From Hallerella sp963660435 (GTDB lineage Bacteria; Fibrobacterota; Fibrobacteria; Fibrobacterales; Fibrobacteraceae), in contig CAVKYI010000005.1 of NCBI GenBank assembly GCA_963660435.1, forward strand, positions 1-64,000: a DNA stretch of 64,000 nt, read 5' to 3'. The notes below the pieces were generated by a model, which was given only the letters and a program-made list of their open reading frames with translations, was not told where the DNA came from and did no database searches. How positions within the stretch are numbered: position 1 is the stretch's first letter; each line of letters starts with the position of its first letter. The position numbers were made by a program, and so were the translations under genes. Below, piece after piece: positions 24,750 to 32,072 of this stretch.

Positions 24750-25436
24750 ATGCGGGCGGCGATTCTGCTGTTTACGATGATTCTCATCGCCTGTTCGGGC
24801 AAGCAGTGGAACGCAAGCCACCCCTATTACCGGGAATCTCCGAGCGCAAGCGAAGACATTGCGCTGGTCGGGCTTCACCGGGCAATCGTCGTCACCCGAG
24901 ACAAATGGTTTTCCAAGAACCTGCAAATTCCGCGGGATTCCGTCTATGCCATCCTGAGCGCGCAGGCGGAAAAAGCCTTCGAAAGCGAGCTGAAAAATAC
25001 GCGCTACCCGAAGCTTACCATCTGGCCGGATTCCCTCTACGAAACATTCCCCGAAGATACGCAAAGGCTCGATGCCCGAATATTCGTCAAGGGGCGCTTT
25101 CCCGCCCAAGGGAAAAGCGTTTCCCTGCAAGGAAATCCAGCGCCTAGGCATCTGATTCTCGTCCATGAATTTACGCTCGGTCTGGATCTTTCCAAGGACA
25201 ACCTCTACGATTACGCGCTCACCGGTCGAGAAGCCGCCGAGAAACGAACGTCGAACTTCTTGACGGTCATTCTCGCCTACACGCTCTGGGACAACGAAAA
25301 GCAGCGCGCCCTCTATTCGGCTGTTTCCGAAATTCCGCTGGACATTCGGGACGGAATTTCTTCGGAAGCGGTCGCCAAGGTTTCGGCTTTTGCCGCCGAC
25401 AGCCTCGCTCGCGGAATCGACGGAGGCGTCCAGTGA
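24750..25436 (+). CDS. Hypothetical lipoprotein
   Basis: A 228-residue predicted lipoprotein with lipobox LIAC (Cys near 15). The rest has no recognised domain; strands such as ARIFVKGRFPAQGKSVSL and HLILVHEFTLGLDLSKDN suggest a mixed alpha/beta periplasmic domain. The ATG at 24750 directly follows pyrE. The stop overlaps the GTG of the next gene by four bases, so the pair is likely translationally coupled and may work together at the outer membrane. Confidence 0.6.
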   Translation: MRAAILLFTMILIACSGKQWNASHPYYRESPSASEDIALVGLHRAIVVTRDKWFSKNLQIPRDSVYAILSAQAEKAFESELKNTRYPKLTIWPDSLYETFPEDTQRLDARIFVKGRFPAQGKSVSLQGNPAPRHLILVHEFTLGLDLSKDNLYDYALTGREAAEKRTSNFLTVILAYTLWDNEKQRALYSAVSEIPLDIRDGISSEAVAKVSAFAADSLARGIDGGVQ

Positions 25437-26692
25437 AAGTTTTTTCCTTTCTGTCTGCCATCCTGCTCTTTTCCGCGGAGCTTTTCGCCGGAGAAATTTT
25501 CTTTAAAACGCCCTTCACCCTCTGGAGCGACCCGGATATTCTCCTCTGGAGCCCGGACAGTACCGTTCCGCTAGACCCGAAAGAGTTTTCCCTGTCGCTC
25601 AAGCGGAACAACGGAGGCATTGGAAATCCGTCGGTGCGAATCGCCGGAGAATGGGAAAGGGATTCTAGCGCATCGCTCTATTCAAGATGGCTCAGAAACA
25701 ATCTGGAACCGAAAACGCCTCCCGAAAAGCTCAAGGCCCGAGATCCAAGGGTCCAGGCGAAAATCGCATCAATCGAAGACCGCCTTTTGCTCTTCATGAC
25801 GCGTCGCGGAAATTCCCTGGTCGTCGCGCTCTTTGACGAAACGAGTTTCGCGCCCAAAATCGCCGGTTCGCTTCCCTACAGGGAAGACAAGATCCAATTG
25901 GGCGACGACATTGCCGAGATTTTCTTTGACGGAAGCGCCAAGAGACGCCTTTCCGCCGAAGAGAGAAAAAGAAAAGCGGTCGAACCGGACGAATATTTTT
26001 CGGAGATTCCCAAGTTTCACGGCTGGGTCGGAATCGCCGGCGGCTATACGCAGGCCCAGATTCCGTTTACGCCGGACAGCTGGTATCGGAGCCATCTCAA
26101 GAGCCGCATCAAGAATTACCGCAACACCAAGGATTCGCTTTCCACCTGGAACTTTCTGGAAGATTCCTCGCCGGTCCTGAACGTTTACGCCGGCGGACTC
26201 TGGTACGACTTCATCGGAGCGGAAATCTTCTTCCGATTTTCTTCCCACGACGCAAAGACCGATGCCCGCGATACGATCTACCGAGAACTGGATCACTGGA
26301 CGTTCTACCGCTACGAAGTCGGACTCAGCCTCTTGTTTTCACACCGTTTCCATGTGCGAAAAAACATCGACGTCTTGCCGCACGCATCGCTCGGATTCCT
26401 TTACAGCTTTCTCTCGGAATCCATCGACACGAAGAGCGGAAAAGAGCCGTCGAGCGCCTACAAGGCCCGCATCGAATTCAGGGATTTTTACAAGGGCGCG
26501 ATCCTCTCGGCGGGAGTCCGCGGGCTTTTCTTCGACCATTACGGAATCGACTTGCGGGCGGGAATCGCCGGACGCGGCAGACTTCTCGACAGGGAACCGT
26601 CCGTCGATGCGGTCGCCGAACCGACAGAAATCGGAGGCTCCACCATCGACTGCTTTATCCAGCTGGGCCTTGAATACCACTGGTCGCTCTAG
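25433..26692 (+). CDS. Hypothetical exported protein with probable beta-barrel C-terminus
   Basis: A 419-residue protein starting at GTG, with a signal peptide (about 1-20). The N-terminal half (to about 190) is a soluble domain. The C-terminal half alternates aromatic and polar residues in strands such as HGWVGIAGGYTQAQIPF, VLNVYAGGLWYDFIGAEIFF and YEVGLSLLFSHRF, and ends IQLGLEYHWSL, as in outer-membrane barrels. No named family recognised. It is coupled to the preceding lipoprotein gene by a GTGA overlap. Confidence 0.6.
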   Translation: MKVFSFLSAILLFSAELFAGEIFFKTPFTLWSDPDILLWSPDSTVPLDPKEFSLSLKRNNGGIGNPSVRIAGEWERDSSASLYSRWLRNNLEPKTPPEKLKARDPRVQAKIASIEDRLLLFMTRRGNSLVVALFDETSFAPKIAGSLPYREDKIQLGDDIAEIFFDGSAKRRLSAEERKRKAVEPDEYFSEIPKFHGWVGIAGGYTQAQIPFTPDSWYRSHLKSRIKNYRNTKDSLSTWNFLEDSSPVLNVYAGGLWYDFIGAEIFFRFSSHDAKTDARDTIYRELDHWTFYRYEVGLSLLFSHRFHVRKNIDVLPHASLGFLYSFLSESIDTKSGKEPSSAYKARIEFRDFYKGAILSAGVRGLFFDHYGIDLRAGIAGRGRLLDREPSVDAVAEPTEIGGSTIDCFIQLGLEYHWSL

Positions 26693-26738
26693 AGTTTAGA
26701 GTGGAATGTGGAGTGTGAAGAGTGGTGTGAGAAAAGTT

Positions 26739-26802
26739 GAGAAAGAAGATCGCTTCGCTTTTCTAAGCTCTAAGTTCTCTCGACTAAGCTCTGAACATCG
26801 GG
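26739..26802. repeat. 64-bp intergenic repeat module, unit 1
   Basis: Starts GAGAAAGAAGATCGCTTCGC and ends near CATCGGG. It is nearly identical to 26997-27060, differing at a few positions around TCTCGACT versus TCCTAACT. Confidence 0.8.
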
Positions 26803-26887
26803 CTGGATTCTATCAGGGCCTTTGGCCCTTCCAGAATGACGCCAGGCGGTAAAGGTTCGTTGTGTTGAACGGAAGTCTCGTTACACC

Positions 26888-26936
26888 GTCATCCTGGAGG
26901 GAGCACAGCTTTTCTGTCATCCTGGAGGGAGCACAG
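26888..26936. repeat. Two copies of a 21-bp module
   Basis: The sequence GTCATCCTGGAGGGAGCACA plus a final G occurs at 26888-26908 and 26916-26936. A shorter reverse-complement piece is at 22469-22483. The copies are too few and too close for a CRISPR array. Confidence 0.75.
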
Positions 26937-26996
26937 CGACCGATAGGATCCATCGTCAGAGCTTAGATGAGAGTGGAATGTGGAGTGTGAAAAGTG

Positions 26997-27060
26997 GAGA
27001 AAGAAGATCGCTTCGCTTTTCTAAGCTCTAAGTTCTCCTAACTAAGCTCTGAATATCGGG
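26997..27060. repeat. 64-bp intergenic repeat module, unit 2
   Basis: Second copy of the module at 26739-26802, again preceded by the GAGTGGAATGTGGAGTGTGA module, so the combined repeat unit is about 90 bp. Confidence 0.8.
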
Positions 27061-27200
27061 TAGGCGCTCCCTCCGCCGTCAGGCGAAAACCGTTCGCTTG
27101 GCGAAAAAAGCATAGACGTGCAACGTCGAAAGCCTTTCGGCTGAAAGCAAAAAGCTCGCTTGGCGACTCCAAGTTCCAAGCTCTCTCGACTAAGCTCCGC

Positions 27201-28886
27201 TTACCGTTCCTCGTCGATAATTTCCGCGCCGAGCGCTTGCGTCGCTGTCACCAGATGTTCCTTGATCTTGCGATAGGCGCCAAGCAAATCGGTAAACGTC
27301 GTCATGAGCAGCGGATCGTCATTGACTTCCGCCACGTGTCCCCAGTGCTTTGCACGATATTCTCGAACCTGTTCCGTAATTTCGTGTCCTTCTCTCCGCA
27401 CGTCGGCGAGTTTCTGGACATCGCGTGAATTTTCGAGGACGACGGTCACATCGTTCGCGAGCCTTTCGACGCTATCGTGAAGCAGCAAGAGATCTTCCTG
27501 GTGCGCCTTGTCAAAGGCTACGTTGTGATCGCGCAAGCGAAGAAGGAGCTTTAGCACCTGCGTCACATAGTCCGAGGCTGTTTCCAAATCGTCGCTCATA
27601 CGAAGCTGCCGTTCCGCATCGTTCGCGATGCTTTTCGAAACGCTTGTCGAAAGAAGTCCTGTCAAGAATTCGATGACTTCGGTCTGGGCCGTATCGAGTT
27701 TCGCTTCGGCTTCAAAAATGCGTTCCACAGTTGCCTTGTCGGCTTTTCCATTCACGACGTTCCGCAAATCGGCGAGCATCTTGCAGACGGTCTGGTTCAT
27801 CATTCCCATTTCGCAGGCGGATTGCGTAATCGCGGCAAACGGAGACTTGAGAAGCGCCGGTTCGAGCTTTGTCACCACGGCATGCTTGGGCTTGACCTTG
27901 TTCGGGAAGAGCTTGTCGAGGAGAACCGGAATCTTTCCCGTGAACGGCAACACGACAAGGGTGTTCACCACGTTGAATGTCGTATGGTAAAGCGCAATCG
28001 CAAGCATCACGTTCTTCGGATCGTCCGGATTGACGATTCCAAAAATCGTATTCAAGAGCCAGCGGACACCGCTCATCGTCGGCGAGAAGATAATCGTCAC
28101 CCAGATAACGCCAAAGACGTTGAAGAGCAGATGAAAGATTGCGGCCCGACGCGCATGGCGCGACGTGTTCGCCGCGATCATCAACGCGGAAATCGTGCAT
28201 CCGATATTCTGTCCCAATACAAGCGCCGCCGCCGTATTGAACCCGATAAGTCCCTGCGACGCAAGGACGATCGTCACGCCCAAGGAAGCGGAACTCGACT
28301 GCATGATCGTCGCCATGAGAAATCCCACGAAGATGCACGCGCAAATGCTCGGAAGGCTTTCGGCGTTAAAGACCGACAGCGCATTCAAAAAATCCTGGTT
28401 GTTCGAAACGGGCGCAAGCGCCCCCTTCATCACGTAAAGCCCTACAAAGACAAAGCCCACGCCTAAAAGGGCGAGGGCTGAATACTTGACTGTTTCCTTC
28501 TTGGAAAAACAATAGACCAGGGCGCAAGCCCCGGCAAGAGGCATCCCATACTGGTCCATGTTCAACACGAGAACCCATCCCGTAATCGTCGTTCCGATGT
28601 TTGCTCCCATGATCACGCCAAGCGTCTGCCCCAGCTGCATGATACCCGCATTCACGAATCCGATGACCATCGCCATCGTCACCGCGCTCGACTGCACAAG
28701 GCACGTTACCACAAGTCCGACCAGCACTCCGAGAATCCGATGGTTAGTCACCCTGCTTATCAGCTTTTGGAGAGTCGGACCGGCAATCGTCTGGAGTCCC
28801 ATCGAAAGGAACCGGAGGCCGAGGAAAAAGATTCCCACGCCGCCGATAAGGAGCGTTACAATCTGGGCGATTTGCGAAAACAGCAT
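27201..28886 (-). CDS. Na/Pi cotransporter family protein with PhoU-like C-terminus
   Basis: A 561-residue protein. The first 320 or so residues are a Na/Pi cotransporter (PF02690) membrane domain with the inverted-repeat signatures GLVVTCLVQSSAVTMAMVIG and FLMATIMQSSSASLGVTIVL, each with the QSSS/QSSA motif that binds sodium and phosphate. The C-terminal 210 residues are helical and PhoU-like. This family imports or exports phosphate with sodium. The 71-bp gap to coaE upstream probably carries its promoter. Confidence 0.88.
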   Translation of the reverse strand: MLFSQIAQIVTLLIGGVGIFFLGLRFLSMGLQTIAGPTLQKLISRVTNHRILGVLVGLVVTCLVQSSAVTMAMVIGFVNAGIMQLGQTLGVIMGANIGTTITGWVLVLNMDQYGMPLAGACALVYCFSKKETVKYSALALLGVGFVFVGLYVMKGALAPVSNNQDFLNALSVFNAESLPSICACIFVGFLMATIMQSSSASLGVTIVLASQGLIGFNTAAALVLGQNIGCTISALMIAANTSRHARRAAIFHLLFNVFGVIWVTIIFSPTMSGVRWLLNTIFGIVNPDDPKNVMLAIALYHTTFNVVNTLVVLPFTGKIPVLLDKLFPNKVKPKHAVVTKLEPALLKSPFAAITQSACEMGMMNQTVCKMLADLRNVVNGKADKATVERIFEAEAKLDTAQTEVIEFLTGLLSTSVSKSIANDAERQLRMSDDLETASDYVTQVLKLLLRLRDHNVAFDKAHQEDLLLLHDSVERLANDVTVVLENSRDVQKLADVRREGHEITEQVREYRAKHWGHVAEVNDDPLLMTTFTDLLGAYRKIKEHLVTATQALGAEIIDEER

Positions 28887-28957
28887 CTTGAAGTCATCCT
28901 TGTGGTGAACGCCTAGCGCATTCGTTTTTACCTATTCTTGACAAAACCTTTAAAAAT

Positions 28958-29551
28958 TTAGAATTTCGATGTCAAAAGTTCGTTTACCCGAATTTTCAGA
29001 GCGTTCATCGAACCCGAATTATCGATGTGCTCGTAATGATCGTTCGGCGGCATCGGGTCCAAGGCCTGGATCTGCATTCGCCGCTCGGCATCTTCCCGTT
29101 CCAGTCCCCTCTTCAAAAGGCGCTCCAGACGAACCGCGTCCGGGGCTTCGACCACCCAGATTTCGGAAAGCTCTCTCGAAAATTCCGGCCATTTAAAAAG
29201 AAGCGCCCCTTCGACAGCGGCGAGCTTCGGTGGATTTTTCAACCGAGAAGCGCTTGAAATCTTGTTCCGCACCGCGGATTCGAGCAGCGGATAGACAATC
29301 CTTTCCAGGTCGGAAAGCGACTGCGGCTCCCGAAAGACCCGCCCCGCCAAGGCCGCCCGGTCAACCGTCCCGTTCCGGACGCATTCCGCGCCAAAGCGTT
29401 CCGCGATTCTATTTCGAAGAAGCTCCGATTTCGCATACAGCAAGTGCATTTCGTGGTCAAGATCCAGCACCAAGGCTCCCCGTTCGGAAAGAAGTACGCC
29501 GACAGAGCTTTTCCCGGAACCGATTCTACCGCAAATTCCAATGGTCTTCAT
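28958..29551 (-). CDS. coaE: Dephospho-CoA kinase
   Basis: A 197-residue P-loop kinase that phosphorylates the ribose 3'-OH of dephospho-CoA, the last step of CoA synthesis. The Walker A motif is GRIGSGKSS (residues 8-16). The LDLDHEMHLLY segment follows where the CoaE DAD/DxD region is expected, and the LID-like RLLKRGLEREDAERRM block is typical. The N-terminus MKTIGICGRIGSGKS fixes the start. It is divergent from purC across 29 bp. Confidence 0.88.
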   Translation of the reverse strand: MKTIGICGRIGSGKSSVGVLLSERGALVLDLDHEMHLLYAKSELLRNRIAERFGAECVRNGTVDRAALAGRVFREPQSLSDLERIVYPLLESAVRNKISSASRLKNPPKLAAVEGALLFKWPEFSRELSEIWVVEAPDAVRLERLLKRGLEREDAERRMQIQALDPMPPNDHYEHIDNSGSMNALKIRVNELLTSKF

Positions 29552-29580
29552 ACTCGGAATTTAACTATTTTTAGGGCACT
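29552..29580. promoter_or_regulatory. Very compact divergent promoter between coaE and purC (29 bp)
   Basis: On the minus strand TAAATTCC (29556-29563) lies four bases from the coaE start. On the plus strand TATTTTTA (29566-29573) ends seven bases before the purC ATG. The spacing is the same as at 20498-20526, again with no space for a Shine-Dalgarno. Confidence 0.45.
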
Positions 29581-30465
29581 ATGAGCTCAAAATTCGAAAC
29601 TCCGATTACCGATGTTCCGCTGTTCCACCAAGGGAAGGTTCGCGACATGTACGACCTTGGCGACAGCTTCCTCATGGTCGCTAGCGACCGTCTTTCCGCT
29701 TTCGACGTGGTCCTTCCCACCCCGATTACCGGCAAGGGAAAGATTCTCAACCAACTTTCGCTCTTCTGGTTCGAACACCTCGGAATGCCGAACCACCTGA
29801 TCACGGCAAATGTCGATGAATATCCCGCCGTCCTCCAGAAGTACAGGGACTATCTGCGCGGGCGTTCGATGATTGTCAAAAAGGCAAAGCGGCACAGCGT
29901 CGAATGCATCGTGCGCGGCTACATCGTCGGCTCCGGCTGGAAGGATTACCAGAAGACCGGAAAGATTTGCGGACATGTCCTGCCAAAAGGTCTCGAACTT
30001 TGCGAAAAGCTCGAAAAGCCGCTCTACACGCCAAGCACCAAGCCGGATGTCGGCCACGACGAAAACATTTCCTTTGAGCAGACTTTCGACATCGTAGGCG
30101 AAAAAGTCGCCACGGAACTCCGTGATCTTTCGCTCGACGTTTACACCAAGGCGCGCGATTACGCGGCGACCAAGGGAATCATCCTCGCGGACACCAAGTT
30201 CGAATTTGGCGAAATCGACGGCAAGACGGTCTTAATCGACGAAGTCCTGACGCCGGATTCGAGCCGCTACTGGCCCGCAGACAAGTACCAGGTCGGGAAG
30301 AACCAGGAAAGCTTCGACAAGCAGTATATCCGCGACTGGCTCGAAACGCTCGACTGGGGAAAAACCTACCCGGGTCCGGAAATTCCCGCGGAAGTCGTCA
30401 AGAACACATTCGACAAATACGTGGAAATCTTCGTGCGTCTGACGGGACACGAACCGGAACTTTAA
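29581..30465 (+). CDS. purC: Phosphoribosylaminoimidazole-succinocarboxamide synthase (SAICAR synthetase)
   Basis: A 294-residue enzyme that ligates aspartate to CAIR in purine synthesis. Signatures: GKVRDMYDLG (about 19-28), SDRLSAFDVVLPTPITGKG (about 40-58), ECIVRGYIVGSGWKDY (about 104-119) and DEVLTPDSSRYWP (about 220-232). The length matches the longer, yeast-like PurC found in many bacteria. A strong hairpin terminator lies 20 bases downstream. purU, which supplies formate for purines, lies 6 kb upstream but not in an operon with it. Confidence 0.95.
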   Translation: MSSKFETPITDVPLFHQGKVRDMYDLGDSFLMVASDRLSAFDVVLPTPITGKGKILNQLSLFWFEHLGMPNHLITANVDEYPAVLQKYRDYLRGRSMIVKKAKRHSVECIVRGYIVGSGWKDYQKTGKICGHVLPKGLELCEKLEKPLYTPSTKPDVGHDENISFEQTFDIVGEKVATELRDLSLDVYTKARDYAATKGIILADTKFEFGEIDGKTVLIDEVLTPDSSRYWPADKYQVGKNQESFDKQYIRDWLETLDWGKTYPGPEIPAEVVKNTFDKYVEIFVRLTGHEPEL

Positions 30466-30478
30466 TTTTTCAAGGTTC

Positions 30479-30509
30479 AAAAACGGGTCCGAGAAATCGG
30501 GCCCTTTTT
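30479..30509. terminator. Bidirectional intrinsic terminator between purC and the glycosyltransferase gene
   Basis: GGGTCCGA (30485-30492) and TCGGGCCC (30497-30504) form an eight-base stem with one wobble pair. TTTTTA follows on the plus strand and AAAAAC precedes it, giving a T tract on the other strand. It lies between convergent genes and can serve both. Confidence 0.85.
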
Positions 30510-30516
30510 ATTTCGA

Positions 30517-31905
30517 CTAGAGGTTGTCGAGCAGTACCTGCAGACCGGGCTTCTCGCTCTCCACGCGACGAAATGCGCGGCTCAGCCTTTCAAGGTTTTT
30601 CAGAGTTTTCCGATCCGAAGCCAAATTCACGATTGCATCAATCAGGATTTTCGGGCTGATGTTTTCGACGGGAGCCATGTTTTCGATACCGTATTTCCGC
30701 AACCGCAAGGCGTTATCGATCTGGTCTTTGCCCAAGGGAAGAATTAGAAATTTCTTGTCGTTATAGACACATTCCTTGATGGTCGCCAGTCCACCGTGAA
30801 CCAGGGCGAACTCCAGGTTCGGCGAAGAAAGGATCGCCCGCTGCGGGACCCAGCTCGCAAATGTGATGTTCGGCTGGTCCTTAAACTCCGTCCATTCGTA
30901 GTCATGGATAAGCTTGGAACCGACGCCCAAGACCAGGTGATAGCCGGAAAGCTCCGCGGAGCGCATCGCCTCGCAAAGACAGTGGAATAGATGCCGCGCC
31001 TTGCCCTCATAATCTAAGACCTGCGAACCCGCTGTCACAAAGATGAGCTTTTGATAGACGGCTCCGGCTACAGGATTTTCCGGCTGGAGGAGCGAACCGT
31101 CAAAGCCCTCGCTTGAAGCCGAAACCAAATCCCTTTCCAAAATGCACGGCTCGACATAATGAACCTTCTCGCCGGGATTGTAATGGGCGTATTCGTATTC
31201 GCGCGGGCAGGGAATCAGCTCGTCAAAGGCTTCGAGGTCCGAGACAAACTCTTCGATTTCCACTTCGGGATCCTGCAGCAAATCAACCGGATTCTCTCCG
31301 GCAGCGTCTTTCAATTCCGCATACCGGCACAGGTTCACCAGCTTGAAGTATTCCGTCGGGGAAAACGCCATCAGGTTTTGCACCGCTCGCATCGCCGGGT
31401 CTTCGCTCGGATGCCTCAGGTAGGTTGTCGAAATGACAACGTTCACGCCGTAGATTTTATGGATCAGCAGGCTTTCCAGCGAAGTGAAGTAGCCGGAAAC
31501 AAGCAGGTCGGGCTTCAAACCTGCCATCGTCCTGTAAAAATTCTGCGCATCGGCAAACAGTTCCCGGTTCAGCTTTTTCTTGTAACGCGACAAGTCCTCA
31601 CCGAGAGCGCTATAGGCAATCGCCCAGATATGGTCCGGTCGCCAGCGTTCATTCGGACTCGTATGGCTTTCGGTCGTGTAGCCTAGGGGATAAATATTCT
31701 CGAAAATCGAGGAATAGGGGATGGGAACCAGCGTATCGCTTTGGCTCTTTATCGGATAGGCTTTTACAATCCCTTCGCAATCGGGAATTCCCATATATCT
31801 TACGGAATGTCCCAGTCGAGACAGATCCTCCGCCCATTCCAATGTCGGCAACCAGTGCCCCTGTTCCTTGTAAACATCTGGCCAGAAGAGAATTGTTTTG
31901 GGCAT
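30517..31905 (-). CDS. GT1-type glycosyltransferase (UGT/MGT-like)
   Basis: A 462-residue GT-B glycosyltransferase. The N-terminal acceptor domain opens FWPDVYKEQGHWLPTLEWA with the GHxxP motif of macrolide/UDP-glycosyltransferases. The C-terminal donor domain has VTAGSQVLDYEGK (about 290), FASWVPQRAIL (about 350) and the nucleotide-sugar block LVHGGLATIKECV (about 366-378) followed by PLGKDQIDNALRL. It has no signal peptide and is cytoplasmic. It is last in the run that begins with the TcA gene, with an AAGGAG Shine-Dalgarno that starts inside the stop codon of the 50-codon ORF. It may modify the toxin, its export system or a self-protection target; none of these is shown. Confidence 0.85.
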   Translation of the reverse strand: MPKTILFWPDVYKEQGHWLPTLEWAEDLSRLGHSVRYMGIPDCEGIVKAYPIKSQSDTLVPIPYSSIFENIYPLGYTTESHTSPNERWRPDHIWAIAYSALGEDLSRYKKKLNRELFADAQNFYRTMAGLKPDLLVSGYFTSLESLLIHKIYGVNVVISTTYLRHPSEDPAMRAVQNLMAFSPTEYFKLVNLCRYAELKDAAGENPVDLLQDPEVEIEEFVSDLEAFDELIPCPREYEYAHYNPGEKVHYVEPCILERDLVSASSEGFDGSLLQPENPVAGAVYQKLIFVTAGSQVLDYEGKARHLFHCLCEAMRSAELSGYHLVLGVGSKLIHDYEWTEFKDQPNITFASWVPQRAILSSPNLEFALVHGGLATIKECVYNDKKFLILPLGKDQIDNALRLRKYGIENMAPVENISPKILIDAIVNLASDRKTLKNLERLSRAFRRVESEKPGLQVLLDNL

Positions 31906-31916
31906 AGAAAAACTCC

Positions 31917-32069
31917 TTAACTAATTATCTTCGTCTCGTCCGAGAGGATGTACATCTGCACCGCCAAGTTGACCGATTCCGTCGTGTCCTGGAATATGAC
32001 GACATAGCCAAACCTTTGCTTGGCTTGACTTTGGAGAACAGGATGACCTAAAATTTGATCAATTGTCAT
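31917..32069 (-). CDS. 50-codon ORF containing an in-frame tcA fragment (remnant)
   Basis: A short intact ORF of 50 residues between the FISUMP lipoprotein and glycosyltransferase genes. Residues 27-42 read QDTTESVNLAVQMYIL, identical to a stretch of the TcA protein near residues 2520-2535. At the DNA level 31944-31991 matches 35060-35107 with one synonymous change, and GTCCGAG just beyond it (31938) matches 35041-35047 after a 13-bp deletion. The first 26 residues are unrelated to that part of tcA as far as I can see. The ATG follows the FISUMP stop by three bases (TAAtctATG) and has no Shine-Dalgarno. It is probably the scar of a lost second tcA copy; whether it is translated is unknown. 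Confidence 0.55.
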   Translation of the reverse strand: MTIDQILGHPVLQSQAKQRFGYVVIFQDTTESVNLAVQMYILSDETKIIS

Positions 32070-32072
32070 AGA

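Larger units (their letters stand above)
26693..27200. other. 508-bp non-coding gap made of repeated modules
   Basis: No credible gene on either strand. The gap holds a 64-bp module twice (26739-26802 and 26997-27060), a module GAGTGGAATGTGGAGTGTGA near 26700 and again at 26971, and a 21-bp module twice (26888-26908, 26916-26936). The right end has short GC-rich inverted repeats containing GCTTGGCGA. Confidence 0.8.

Noticed and set aside
26888..26936. Two close 21-bp direct repeats as a possible regulatory iteron or attachment site
   Set aside because: The same module appears in pieces in another intergenic gap, so it is more likely part of a dispersed repeat family than a site-specific element.
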